Origin: Eleusine coracana subsp. coracana
Lineage: Eukaryota; Streptophyta; Magnoliopsida; Poales; Poaceae
Length of the DNA stretch: 64,000 bases
Direction: 5' to 3'
Assembly: GCA_032690845.1 (NCBI GenBank)
Contig: CM064417.1
Span: 28,520,536 to 28,584,535 of the forward strand
Shown here: piece by piece, positions 30,271 to 41,277 of the stretch
Numbering within the stretch: position 1 is the first letter of the stretch
Layout of the letters: the number at the start of each line of letters is the position of its first letter
Program-made: the position numbers and the translations under genes
Notes under the pieces: model-generated
Database searches by the model: none
Seen by the model: only the letters and a program-made list of their open reading frames with translations
Told to the model about the DNA's origin: nothing

Positions 30271-31410
30271 TTGTATGGATGCCTAGATTCTGCTAGTGAT
30301 GATTTGATAGGTTGCTCTACTAGTATGCCTAATGTGATGAGTGATGATGATGTTTCTCTAGATCTTGCTTGCTCCACTAGCATGACTAGCATTGATGATT
30401 GTGTGCCTTTTATTGATCATGCTAGTGAGTCTCTTGTTAAGGAGTTCTTTCCTTTTCGTGCTTATGAGGATGAGGACTTACTTGGCTCTCTTATTCGCTT
30501 GCGAGGTGCCGTGGATAGAATTGCAGCAACTAGGTTTGAGCTTCCCAAGTTATTGATTGTCGAGAAGATCCTCACCTTGCTCCCTAATAGCAAGCTCCTC
30601 TACATCACCCTTGATCTCATCATGGACAAGAATCTTTCTATTGATGATGTGGTCGGGCTATTCTTCAAGGATGAGGAGATCACCGCAAGCTTGATGGGGA
30701 AGAAAACATTCAAGGCAAACAATGAAGCATCTTCAAGCAAAGGGAAAGAAGTAGCCTTAAGCTCAAACTTCTTTGGTCCCTCCACAAGATTGCCTTGCAA
30801 CAGCTTCTATAACCCCTTCGGATCAAGACCTACACCAAGCTCTTCATCAATCGCATCATCAAGCTCTACCTCAACTGCCATTCCAAGTTCTGCTCCAAGC
30901 ACTTTGGGTGGACCACGCATTGGTCTAGGGGGAGCACCGACCACAATGCTCACATCATCATTTGAGATGATCAATCTCACCACTACGGTTCCGGCGCCTC
31001 CACCTCCTCCACCACAAGATCGACATTGGCATCTTCGTCGAGCTCATCAACAGGATTACTTCTTCCAATTTGATGAATTTGTGAGAAATCCGAATGATGA
31101 CCTTTGTGAGACTCTCTTATACATTTATGATCTTGTGTGTTGGATAAACACATTCAGGGGCCTACAGAGGATAGTACCACATGAAGTGATTGACAAGTGT
31201 CTTATGCAAATTACAACTCCTGAAAGGGGTTTCTTGCTTGAGGAGGTAATCAACAGAAGGCATGTACTCTTAATTGATAGAGCAATAGAGATGATACTTG
31301 GGCTTCACACACAAGTGGGACACGTGCTTGAGCACGTCACTGGTCTCTATGATCCTCCACTGTGCTACATCGACTTCGACAATGTGCACATGGGAGATGG
31401 TCAGGGATAA
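30271..31410 (+). CDS. Copia C gag-like ORF with an unidentified C-terminal segment, 379 aa
   Basis: Residues ~60-155 contain a helical stretch 'PKLLIVEKILTLLPNSKLLY' followed by 'LSIDDVVGLFFKDEEITASL'. Its position and pattern recall the copia gag segment 'VLRSLP...LSLEDLIGxLxxHE'. A Ser/Pro-rich linker (~165-255) ends in a run of eight Pro. Residues ~256-379 ('DLCETLLYIYDLVCWINTF', 'VINRRHVLLIDRAIEMILGL', 'GHVLEHVTGLYDPPLCYID') are unlike any copia domain I know. They could be captured or a strongly diverged gag. The first ~25 residues are Asp-rich, and coding in another frame precedes the ATG, so the start may be a frameshift product. Confidence 0.5.
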   Translation: MYGCLDSASDDLIGCSTSMPNVMSDDDVSLDLACSTSMTSIDDCVPFIDHASESLVKEFFPFRAYEDEDLLGSLIRLRGAVDRIAATRFELPKLLIVEKILTLLPNSKLLYITLDLIMDKNLSIDDVVGLFFKDEEITASLMGKKTFKANNEASSSKGKEVALSSNFFGPSTRLPCNSFYNPFGSRPTPSSSSIASSSSTSTAIPSSAPSTLGGPRIGLGGAPTTMLTSSFEMINLTTTVPAPPPPPPQDRHWHLRRAHQQDYFFQFDEFVRNPNDDLCETLLYIYDLVCWINTFRGLQRIVPHEVIDKCLMQITTPERGFLLEEVINRRHVLLIDRAIEMILGLHTQVGHVLEHVTGLYDPPLCYIDFDNVHMGDGQG

Positions 31411-31494
31411 TGGAGGTATCGTGCTCCCCACCATCCTATACGGAGGAGAATTTAGGAAGGGATCGCAAGAATCCCTAATTATGAGTATGGTCTC

Positions 31495-33120
31495 ATGGTT
31501 CGTCATAATGAGGTTAGTGCAAGTCAATTGAGCAATGCTTTGGATACTAACCCTTCTTCCTCTAGTTCTTGTCTTATGACTACCACGAGGGTCAACTACA
31601 AGAGTGGAGGTACTCATTTGACTCTTGATAGTGGGTGCACTCAACATATGACCGGGAAGCCAACCATGTTCACCAATATTGATGAAGATGAAGACAGTGA
31701 GAAGGTGACTTTTGGGGATAACTCAAAAGGGAGAGTTAGAGGCTTAGGCAAGGTGGCCATTACAGAGGACCTCCATCTCTCCAAGATCTTTTTTGTGGAA
31801 ACCCTCAATTTCAACCTCCTATCTATTGGTCAACTTTGTAACATGGGATTCAAGTGCACATTTGATGAGGATGGTGAAATGATTGAGAATGCAAAGAAAG
31901 GGCTAGTATTTCATGAAGTGAACATTGGAGATGAACCAATGAGCAAACCTTTGAGGAACATGCCTGTGGGCGAGGTCTTACCCCATGATAATGATATTGG
32001 TGAGCCTTCCACTTCACCACCTCAACCAACCTCATCCTCCGAGGTACAAGAACCAACCCAAGATGCTAATGACGCACCTTCCACATCCTCCCAAGATTCT
32101 ATGAGAGTGCATCCACCTAGCCATGAGGAAAATGAAGAGAGAAGTGAGCCACAACCCTCTCCACATACTTCGCCTCAAGCTACTTTCCAAAGCTCTTCAC
32201 ATAACATCCCCACCTCCACTCCAAGCTCTAGTTTCAAAACAAGAAAGCATATGAGTGATTCCCCCACCTCATTGCAAACTCAGGACACTCATATCTCGAG
32301 AGAGCAAGCAATCCATGATGCACAAGATACTTCACCTAGACCTCCTCCCACTGAAGAAGAAGGAGACCCTAAAGCCAAGTACAAGAAGAAGAGGTACTTT
32401 AACAAAGAAAAGGACAAAGGAAAAGAGCTCAAGAAGAAGTTCTCACGCAAGGCTCTTGTTGGGGAGTGGACAAGCGACAACTCAAGTGAAGCATCCTTCT
32501 CTTCAAGTGATGATGATGAAATGGCCGGCCTAGCCATGATCAAGACCACACTTCCACGAGCTCTTCCTCCACCTCCCACATGCCTCGTGGCCACAGGCCA
32601 ACTTGGGGAGAGTAAGGATGAGAGCAGCGACGACAGCGATGATGAGGAGCCCTCCTGTGCCGAGCTTTGGAGTATGCTTGAGCAAGCCCGCGACATCGCC
32701 GTCAAGAAATCCAAAATATTGGAAGTGGCAAGAAAAGAATGTAAGTTGGCTAAGGACCATGTTGGTGATCTAGAGAGTGAGCTCAAGGACTTTGTCACAT
32801 CACATGAGGCCCTAAACAAGAGTTATGAGAAACTCAAGGGTGATCATATAGAGCTATGTGAGAAGTATAAGGCCCTTGAACTTACTTTTGAGGCCATCAA
32901 TGTTGATAACCTTGCCTCTCCCTCCTCTAGTTCATCTAAGAGTGATGCTTCTACTATGTGTGATGAACTAACCACCTCGGTCGAGGTTTCTTCCATTGAG
33001 TCATTTGTTTCGAAGGAATATCATAATCTCAAGGAAGAGAGGAAGATGGTGTTGGATGGCTTTGAGAGGCTCACACGTGGTAGAGCCATCCACAAGGAGA
33101 CTCTTGGAGAAACCTTGTGA
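31495..33120 (+). CDS. Copia C permuted ORF: protease, linker, gag C-terminus, 541 aa
   Basis: A single open frame. Residues ~43-60 are a copia protease with the Asp-Ser-Gly triad ('LTLDSGCTQHMTGKPTMF'), continuing to 'FNLLSIGQLCNMGFKCTF' (~105-122). Then comes an acidic, Pro/Ser-rich stretch of the sort that separates integrase from RT (~130-290). From ~295 it is gag C-terminal type: Lys-rich 'YKKKRYFNKEKDKGKELKKK', Ser/Asp-rich 'SDNSSEASFSSSDDDEMAGL', and a coiled coil (~400-470). In copia this part normally precedes protease. GAG-pre-integrase, integrase, RT and RNase H are missing between the two parts. The frame has no stop despite the rearrangement. Confidence 0.75.
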   Translation: MVRHNEVSASQLSNALDTNPSSSSSCLMTTTRVNYKSGGTHLTLDSGCTQHMTGKPTMFTNIDEDEDSEKVTFGDNSKGRVRGLGKVAITEDLHLSKIFFVETLNFNLLSIGQLCNMGFKCTFDEDGEMIENAKKGLVFHEVNIGDEPMSKPLRNMPVGEVLPHDNDIGEPSTSPPQPTSSSEVQEPTQDANDAPSTSSQDSMRVHPPSHEENEERSEPQPSPHTSPQATFQSSSHNIPTSTPSSSFKTRKHMSDSPTSLQTQDTHISREQAIHDAQDTSPRPPPTEEEGDPKAKYKKKRYFNKEKDKGKELKKKFSRKALVGEWTSDNSSEASFSSSDDDEMAGLAMIKTTLPRALPPPPTCLVATGQLGESKDESSDDSDDEEPSCAELWSMLEQARDIAVKKSKILEVARKECKLAKDHVGDLESELKDFVTSHEALNKSYEKLKGDHIELCEKYKALELTFEAINVDNLASPSSSSSKSDASTMCDELTTSVEVSSIESFVSKEYHNLKEERKMVLDGFERLTRGRAIHKETLGETL

Positions 33121-33488
33121 ACAATGTCTCACACCGGGGACTTGGCTCATATCTCGCCGCCATCGACATCATTGGGATGAGTGACTCCATCCCCGCATGG
33201 ATCAAACCCCTTCTCGCCGATGACTACTATTGCGAGAGGTGTCACAAGGATGGCCACACCATCAAGGATTGCCCTATGGTGAGAAGTTCCATTGTTTAAC
33301 CTAATGCTAACTTGTTCCATGAGAATACCCATTTCAAGTTTTTTAGGGACAAGGATGGCAAGGTGAAAGCAAAGGCTTTAGGACCACCAAACAAGAAGAG
33401 AAAAGTCAAGAGCATATGGGTGCCTAAGTGCATTGTTGATCTTGAGAGGTCAATGAAGTACAAGTGGGTGCCCAAGAAGAAGACCTAG
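33117..33488 (+). pseudogene. Copia C gag zinc knuckle and tail
   Basis: It follows the 541-codon ORF in a different frame with a four-base overlap (ATGA). It has 'PAWIKPLLADDYYCERCHKD' and the knuckle CERCHKDGHTIKDC (about 33229-33270), a CX2CX4HX4C set with all four ligands. A TAA at 33297-33299 interrupts it, then 'KVKSIWVPKCIVDLE' and 'YKWVPKKKT' end at 33488. The WVPK tail is the usual end of gag just before protease, yet here nothing but non-coding DNA follows. Confidence 0.75.
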
Positions 33489-34906
33489 ATGATGGTGGTG
33501 GTGGTCGACTGGGAGTTTACTTGAAGACCAAGTGAAGTCAACCACAAGTGACATGGACCTCAACGACATATCTACTCATGAGGGAGGTATATGTGTTTGT
33601 TCTTGGTAGTTGTAGTGTGTTCTTACCTTTCTTGCATTGCATGGTAATTAGGACTCCTTTGTGACTAGAATGTTTTGAATCCATGCATGTGTAAAAAAAA
33701 GACATAAAAAAAATTAGTCAATGTCTAACCCACTCAAGATAGCTATAAGCAAGGGGGAGTGCTTGAGATGGTGGTTTGGCTTATCTCAAGGCAAGGGTAT
33801 GGCTTATAGTGAGTAAGCTTAGGAGGGGTTCAAACTTGACATTGTTAGTTTTCCTTTGTGTCTTGTTTAATATTGCTTGCATTCACATGACATGTTTACT
33901 ATCATTGCATATGTAAAATGCTTGTTGCATGCATCATGTAGGAAACACAAAGAAGGCTTGTCACATTAGGAGAAACTCGTGCCTCATGATCTATATGAGA
34001 ATACATCTCCATAGGTGTGACCAAAGGAAAGGTTTGCGCTTCATGTCCATTGAGTCATTTTCAAACGAGCGCCGAGGTTAAATCTACTCGCGCGGCTTAA
34101 ATACAAGTGACTCATACATTCCCAACACACTAATGACTAACTATTGCTTTCTTGAAGAAATATTTTGTTGAGTCATGTGTGTAGGGGGAGCTATGGTGGA
34201 ACACCATTGTGACCAAGGAGGAGCACCATGAAAAGGGGAGTTTCCTAACTCTTTCCATTTATTATTTTCTCCTTGGTTCTCTTGTGTTTTGTCTTTAGCT
34301 TGTGGTTTTTGGTGATAGGTGACAAAGGGGAAGAAGGAACATGAAGATCCATAAGCCAAGTCTAGATCGATAACACAAAGGGTGAGAAGAACATGAAGAT
34401 CCAAAAGCCAAGTCGAGAAGAACATGAAGATCAAAAGAAGATGAATGTGGAGAGCATGGATGATCAAGACAATGGTGCATGTTCACTTGGAGTACATATG
34501 AAGATCATAACAAGATGAACATCTACAACAACATGGAGAAGAATAACAATGGTCTATGTCTACAACAACAATGAACATCTACACTGACATGAACATCTAC
34601 GTCCATGGTGTGTGTCTACATCAACAAGATCGACTACCACGACACCATGACGGGCGCAAAATTCAACTCAAGCTCAACTTCTAGTGTGCTACATAATTTG
34701 GGTAGTTCTCCCTCAACACCTAGCATATTCCAAGGGGGAGACTATTTCCAAGGTAAGGACCAAGGTAATCCTTTCAAACCTATCTTTTCTCTTGGTTCCT
34801 TGTTTTCGTTTGAGTCTTTTGTCCCTTCCTTCTTATTCTTTCGAAACTCGTTTGTTTTGGATCATCATAAGTAGTGGTTGTCAGCCATCACTAAAAAGAG
34901 GGAGAT
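33489..34906 (+). other. Copia C 3' untranslated region and polypurine tract
   Basis: 1.4 kb with no supported coding sequence. From about 34333 to 34610 it contains imperfect repeats of 'gaagaacatgaagatcaa' and 'aacatctacaacaacatgg'. It ends in AAAAAGAGGGAGAT (34893-34906), the polypurine tract. Confidence 0.7.
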
Positions 34907-37045
34907 TGTAAGGTTCATGACCATTGAGGTCACCCCAAGGTATGATTGTTTTGGTGATGAATGACAAACATGAAATATGATTAATGTTTACACAAGTGTT
35001 GTGCATGTAGGGAACTTTATCTATCTTATGATGATCATTGATGGTTTGCCTTGGCGGTTGATGACAATGACCACAAGCATGGAGGCTTGATGAGCTTGAT
35101 GGAGTCCAAGGGTTGATGGAGATGGATCAAGGCTAAGGAAGAGCTATAGAGGAAGTGTTTGGAGCACTTGTCTAGTTGTTAGGGCTTTGAGTCCATAGGA
35201 AAAACCAGACTATCAAGGGGGTCTAGGTCATGTCTCTTAGGTCACATTAGTTGGTGATGTGCATGGATGCTCAGTGAAATCATAGGCACTAGGTGACAGT
35301 GGAGAAGCCAAGGAGCTGTTGGAAGAAGCTGGGAAATGAAGTCGAGAGGAGACGAAGAGTTTTAGCTTCTGTAGGTAAAGACCGGACAAAGAGGTCTTGG
35401 AGACCGAACGGTCTGGTGATCAGAGGAAAATTCACTACAGAGAAGATGTTGGACGCGAGGAATTCTATTGGCAGAGGAACCTTAGAGACCGGACAGTCCG
35501 GTGTGCAGACCGGACGGTCCGGTCTGTATGGAGATGGTTCAGATAGAAGAGAAAGCATCGACAACATCTCTGTTTGGAGAAAGGAGAGAAGAGACCGGAC
35601 AGTCCGGTGTGAAGACCGGACTGTAAGGTCATCAGAGGAGGTAACAGAACACAGAGAAGAAGTTTCTGTTGGGACTTACATCAAAGAAGCGAGGAAAATG
35701 CCAGAGTTGAAGTTGTAGAGACCGGATGGTCCGGTCTGTACAAGTGACTCTGGGCGGCAAGGAAGCGAGCGTAGAAATGTTTCTGGACTGGAAAGAGAAA
35801 CGGACCGGACGGTCCGGTCAGTACCGGATTTCAGCACGGCAGAGCCGTTGGTGCTCAGGTTTGCAGTGACCAGACGGTGCGGTTAGGCAGTGACCCGACA
35901 GTCCGGTCAGTAGGCCCAGAAAACTGATTTCGTGGAGCAATGGCTAGTTGGAGGTTGGAAGCCTATATAACTTCGTTGCTGGGGTCTTGGAGACTACCTT
36001 TGGCCATTGGGATTGCTGTTAGCATCTATTGGGAGCCAAAGGGCCAAGACAGGAGCACTAGGAGAGGATATTGGATATCTTGAGAGTGCTAGTGAGAGTA
36101 ACATGAGCATTGATGCACATCGAAGGCTAGGGTGTCCTTGAGGGTGTGATCTAGGTTGTTACTCTTGGTCTATGGTGAGACCTAGACCGGTTAGGTGTCG
36201 GTGATCGAGCCTATCGTGATCGGTTGTGAACGTCATCACACGTTTGTACATGGTTTGAGCCCGCCAGTGAAAGGGGCATCAATAGTGAGCGCCCGTGTCG
36301 GATCCAGGACTCTGACAAGTTCTTGAGGGAGGCGATCTTGTGCCTTGGTGGTAGCGGTGACGTGCACCGTGTCTTCACTCTGGGAGTGATTGCGGACTCA
36401 TGGGCGAGAACTCCAGATTGGTGGCGGCAGGGACCGGGATTCCGGCGGGAGTGGTCCAACGAGGAGTCGGGGAAGGCGCCATCCTTCCGAGACCTCGGGA
36501 AAAAATCAAGAGCCATCTCTTACTCTACTCCTTACTATGATGCTTTACTTTCCGCGTTTACATACCGTGCTATTCATGCTTGTGTTCTTACCTTGCTCTA
36601 GTTGACTACCTTGTAGACTTGCATGAATAGGCTTCTTTACTTGCTAGTAGTGCTTAGCGTTCATACTTGATTACTAGCATGTATAGGAGTTTCTTTGGCT
36701 TGATTGATCACCCTAGTATGTAATGTGCTACTCATTCTTGTGTGCTTTCCATGTGCTTGTTGATCTAGTAGCTTTGCATGAGTAGGACTCCTTGCTAGCT
36801 AGTTGTGTGCTTCCGCATATCTTTGGTTACTAGCTTGCATAGGAGTTGTTTGCATTTGTGTGATCCACTAGTATGCTTAGGTTGTTGTTCCTTTCATAGG
36901 TTCATTATCTTGCTAGTATGATCACCACTAGAATTGTGTAGGAGTTGTTTTGAGTGGTCGAGTGGTCGGTTTTAGGAATTGACAAATTTGGTACATAGTG
37001 CGAGTTCCTGATTCACCCCCCCCCCTCGGTCACTCTGTCCTTTCA
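34907..37045 (+). repeat. Copia C 3' LTR
   Basis: 2139 bases paired with 27923-30053. It has the palindrome array at 35380-35915 (for example GACCGGACGGTCCGGTC near 35508 and 35811) and a TATATAAC box at about 35962. The terminus is a C-run, CTCGGTCACTCTGTCCTTTCA. The right ACAAT duplication follows. Confidence 0.93.
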
Positions 37046-37833
37046 ACAATCTTCACTCCATCCTTAGTTGGAGACCATCTTCTCAATAAGCTCTACAGCC
37101 TTTTCAACAGTCAGTGCGAAGAAGAGAAGGCTCCTCCCGCAACAGCATCAATATGGTCATGAGTTGACAGAGTCAGCCTATTGTATGATTTCTGGATGAT
37201 AAGCCATTCATCCGCCCCGTGATGAGGACAGGCGGCAATGTACTCTTGCAGCCTCTCCCAATCCTCGGAGATTGACTCCTTGGAAACCTACTGGAAGCTT
37301 GAAATTCTCCCACAAAGGGCGTTGGTTTTGCCCGATGGAAAGAACTTGTCGAGGAACGCAGCTGAACACTTTTCCTAGGTACCCACAGCATCCTTGTTTG
37401 TGTAGAACCACTATTTTGCCCTCTCCAGAAGGGATAACGGAAACAGACGAAAGCGAATGGCGTCTTAAGAGACGTCCATCATCTTAAAGGTGCTACAAAT
37501 CTCCAGAAACTGTTGCATATGGGCGTTGGCATCCTCATTGGCCTTCCCACGGAATGGGCTGGCCTGCACCATGGTAATGAGACCTGTCTTGATCTCGAAA
37601 TTCGCATCTCCCGTGACGTTGGGTGTAACAGGAATGTTGGACGCCGAGGGAGCAGAGAAATCACACAGAGTCTTCTCCATGACCTTGAAGCTTGATGGTG
37701 TGGAGATGACTGGTTCACTTGCAGACATGAACAACTGAGGACGGACGAGACGTGCATGTACCCTTCTCAAGAGTTGTTCGGGATCTTCAATATAATTTTC
37801 AAGCCGATCATCCACTACCCTATTTTCACACAA
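37046..37833 (-). pseudogene. Athila-type gag, N-terminal part
   Basis: The minus strand from 37833 encodes a gag starting 'MCENRVVDDRLENYIEDPEQ', with 'GLITMVQASPFRGKANEDAN' and 'AHMQQFLEICSTFKM', the capsid start typical of Athila/Tat elements. After a stop at 37465 the same frame continues with 'LFPLSLLERAK' and 'FFPSGKTNALCGRISSFQ', with more stops, to the copia C insertion. The primer site lies ~95 bases upstream at 37929-37946. The C-terminus is at 27756-27922. Confidence 0.87.
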
Positions 37834-37928
37834 AAGGAGAAAACAAACAAGTTTAGCCTATTTGGGCGAATGCCAAATAATCTTATATGCAAGAATAGAA
37901 CATAGTTAATTCTTTTGATCAATTGCCT

Positions 37929-38376
37929 TCCCCAGCAACGGTGCCAGAAATGCTTGTTGACATTTCTTAACATCGTCACTAAGTTGCCTTAACAATGAAG
38001 CCAGAAATGTTTGTTGGTAATCTTTAATGAATGCATAGAGTCCGCAAGCGCATGTAGAATACCATTGTAGCATTTCACCCGGAAGTATTCCGGGTATCGT
38101 ATTTATTTTATCCCAAAGGAAGGTATATGATTGATCAGAGTAATTACCACATTCTAAACATTGCACATTGGATTATAAGACAAAGTCTTCACAGGGGTAA
38201 GGATAATGATAAACATGGTAGTGGACACATAGATAGCATACTCAAGATAAATAAAACTAGTCTCGTGGAGAAGGACAAAGAAAGAGCTAAGTTCCTATGT
38301 TGCCTTTATATAGTTACATAGTCTATATTATATACTATTATACATATACAATGACAATTGTTGACACTTGCTGACA
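37929..38376 (-). repeat. Short Athila-type 5' LTR and tRNA-Asp primer site
   Basis: On the minus strand the LTR ends ...GTCAACAAGCA at 37951, followed by TTTC and the primer site TGGCACCGTTGCTGGGGA (37946-37929), a tRNA-Asp complement with two changes. The 5' boundary is less sure. TGTCAGCAAGTG at about 38376 is the best TG start, giving only ~430 bases. A second AGCCAGAAATG-like copy at about 37999 hints at local rearrangement. Confidence 0.7.
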
Positions 38377-38404
38377 TTTACTAAGTTACACCGATATAAT
38401 CATT

Positions 38405-39875
38405 CCCTGCTGGGCGCCAGAATGCTTGTGACACTTCTTAACGTCGTACCAGACATAATTACAAAGATGCACTTCAGTGTCAATATAGTAAGATCCACAA
38501 GCGCACGGATAATACCGTTGTAGCATTTCACTATTGGATTGCTCCCATAGCTTGTCATTTATAGTTCTACCAAAGGAACGCTATAGCATAAATATATGAT
38601 TGTTAATAGTAATATAGTCATAAAGATTAGTATGAGTATTTAGAGTTCATACAGGAGTAAGTATTATAATGGATAGGGGTAGTGTGACACACAGAGAAAT
38701 CATTCCTAAAGATAAATAAAAGTCCTAAGTCACTAGGGAGTTTTAGTCAGGCAAGCAATGATGTATCTCTAATGTTAGTCTACCTATGTAGTTACTTAGT
38801 CAAATAATTATAAGCAAGGTTAAACTAGTCATAGTCTAATGCATTCAACACTTCATGTATGGATTCATGCCCGGTATACACAAGGCAACTCCATGTTGGA
38901 CACACGTCGTAACCGAGCATGGAGGGGTACAATGGACAAATAGGGTTGTCACTACCTACTGCCAACCTCTACAAACTATGGATTACTAGGTGATCAATAG
39001 TACCTAGCTGTCTAAGCACCACGCTTACACATTTAAGTAGAATTCTAGCATCGATCAAACACTAGAATCACCATTTGGATTAACAAGTACTAAAGCATAC
39101 ATAACTCTAACCCTACAGATTAACAAATCATGAGCTAAGCAATTGCAATCCTAATAGAATATCAAACCCATGTTGAATCATCACAACTCGACTAGAGTAC
39201 AACTAGCATTATAACATTTAGATTATAGTTAAGGTATATGACAATCTTGACAATAAGGTAGCAAGTCTATATCATCATGATAGCATAAAGTCCTATAACA
39301 TGAATGTGATATATAACCAAACAAGGAACACATATCGTAAGCATTACTATAAGGAAGAACTATATTAATGGAATAGAACAAAGTGATAATAATATAAAAG
39401 AATAAAGGTAAAGATACAAGAGCCATACCAATACTCCTATGACTTGCAGACTTGAGCAAGGCTCCTCCTACACTAAACTCCACTAGGACTAGGAAACTAT
39501 AAAGTGAAAGAGGGAAATGACTAGCTCTTGAGTGTGTGTGTTGGATTGGAGCTCTCCCCTTCTATTTATAGGGGGGGATAAGTCGGTACTGAGGAGTAAT
39601 CGCCACAGAACTGCTATGCACCGACCTTCCAAAGGAGCTCAAGAGTTGCACATGGAGGCCCACTCGAAATAACTCAAGACCTAGCCGGAATGGTGTTTCC
39701 CCGGATTATACTCCATTTCTCCACATATATTGTATCAAATCCCTGCATGCACATGAATCTCCAAGGACAAGTGGAATCTTATTGTTCCTAACTAACATGC
39801 AAGTATGAAATGCTAAATCTTCCTAGTTTTATAGGTATATTGACGGTCAAAATTGGTATTTAACGATTGTCAACA
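38405..39875 (-). repeat. Athila-type LTR bordered by PBS on one side and PPT on the other
   Basis: The LTR proper, 38423-39875, begins on the minus strand TGTTGACAATCGTTAAATACC and ends TGTCACAAGCA. Left of it is TTCTGGCGCCCAGCAGGG (38405-38422), a decayed tRNA-Asp primer site. Right of it is a tract reading on the minus strand CTTGGGGGGTTTG (39876-39888). A minus-strand TATA box CTATAAATAG lies near 39562-39571. Both a primer site and a polypurine tract flanking one LTR points to two elements sharing it. Confidence 0.75.
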
Positions 39876-41272
39876 AACCCCCCAAGTTGAACCTTTGCTT
39901 GTCCCGAGTGAAGGCAAAACTCAAGGTTGTGTTGATCAGGAGTTGCTACAACGTCTATTCTTGACTTATACCCAAATGCACAACTAAGACACTCAATAAA
40001 GGATTGAATAACATGGCACGAGTACTTCACCGTTTATTACCTGTGGGGCATTGTAGCTTCTCCAAATCTTGAGCGGTTGGAAGACAGAATAGCTCGTAGG
40101 ACTACCATTACATCTACTCTCTTTCATCGACTTTAGCCTGGAGGTTAATTTTTTATGATAAATCTAGATTCCTAAAATGATTCACTAAGATCACTTAAAG
40201 TGTATAAATTCGGCACCAAGGCTTATGGTGGCTCCAAAATCCTACCTCTAAAGGTTGATATGTGGAGCTCTAGGTAAGGATAAATATGGCATACCTGTAT
40301 TTGATATGTCGCCGAGTCAAAACAGTGGATCCATGGGGAAAACATTTCCTACAAGCATGATCAAGATGTGCATGTGTGGTGGATATGATGGAGTGGAATG
40401 GAGACTCTTTTTATTTGTCTCTCCCTTTATTCGGTAATTTTGGCTATCTTTCTTTCTTTTTCTCTCAAGCTCTTCATGGAGCAAAAGTTTTTTTTTCTTT
40501 TTCTCTCTTTTTTTTGATAGCCAAAACCTTGATTGCCTGGGGGAGAGATCATGAAGTCAAAGTATTTATTTTGTGGATGCTTGGTGTGACATGGATGATT
40601 GCTTATTTTTAGTTTGGAAACTTAGCGTGATGTGCGCGGACTTAATCATGAATGCAGAAAATATTTCTCACTAGGGTCACACAATTTTGACAAGGCTCAA
40701 TGAAAATACAAGTAGTATATGTAGAAGGTTTTGCAATATAGCATAACATATGGCTATGGTAGGAATTTACATCATTGAGGAACTTGTCATTTTTATCAAA
40801 TTAATTCTTTGGGTGTCAAGTTTCACAAATTGAGCTAGATCTTAGCAGCCCTAACTAACCATATCATATCTCCCAACAACCTAGAAGGATAATGCTTATG
40901 CTACCCACTAGTGTGTTTGAGGTGAAATTTAAATCATGCCAACAAACCAAAACTAGATAGAGTGCTAAGTTTTAAACTGAGCATATGAAAGGAATAAAAG
41001 ACAGAGCAACTATTCATCATCTCAACATAGGAAACCTTATGCATTCATACCGCGCATGGATTTATTCATTATTATTACTATTTTTAGTTTTTCTATTTAT
41101 CGTGCATGTAAAAGGGAAACAAATCTTTTTCATGATTTTAGTTTATCATGCATGTGGTGAGTGGAAAGGGAAATGATACAAGTTACCTTCACATTAGGGG
41201 GAGGAACTCCCCCCAAGCTGGCTTGAGCTCACTCGAACGACGGCGGTCCCTGACCAACGTAGCCTTGAGAGT
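39876..41272 (-). other. 3' non-coding region of an Athila-type element
   Basis: 1.4 kb with no supported ORF. It resembles the corresponding 3' region of Athila B at 51773-52900 in arrangement and wording ('cttgtcccgagtgaaggc' against 'cttcctcgagtgaatg', and the T-rich block near 40480). It is probably the left part of the element with the ATHILA-ORF1-like gene (47767-49143), cut by gypsy2 at the GTAAG duplication (41273-41277). Confidence 0.6.
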
Positions 41273-41277
41273 GTAAG

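Larger units (their letters stand above)
27923..37045 (+). mobile_element. Copia C, long-LTR, domain-permuted non-autonomous copia
   Basis: LTRs of about 2.13 kb at 27923-30053 and 34907-37045, both TGTAAGGTTC...CCTTTCA. Perfect ACAAT duplications lie at 27918-27922 and 37046-37050. A PBS-like TTGTATCAGAGC is near 30056 and a PPT AAAAAGAGGGAGAT at 34893-34906. The 4.85-kb interior has a gag-like start, protease, linker, then a gag C-terminal region with a zinc knuckle. Integrase core, RT and RNase H are absent. The two LTRs differ at many positions by eye, so the insertion is not recent. Confidence 0.92.

Noticed and set aside
34141..34486. Minus-strand ORFs rich in His/Leu at 34141-34486
   Set aside because: Created by short tandem 'gaagaacatgaagatc' repeats in the copia C 3' region.
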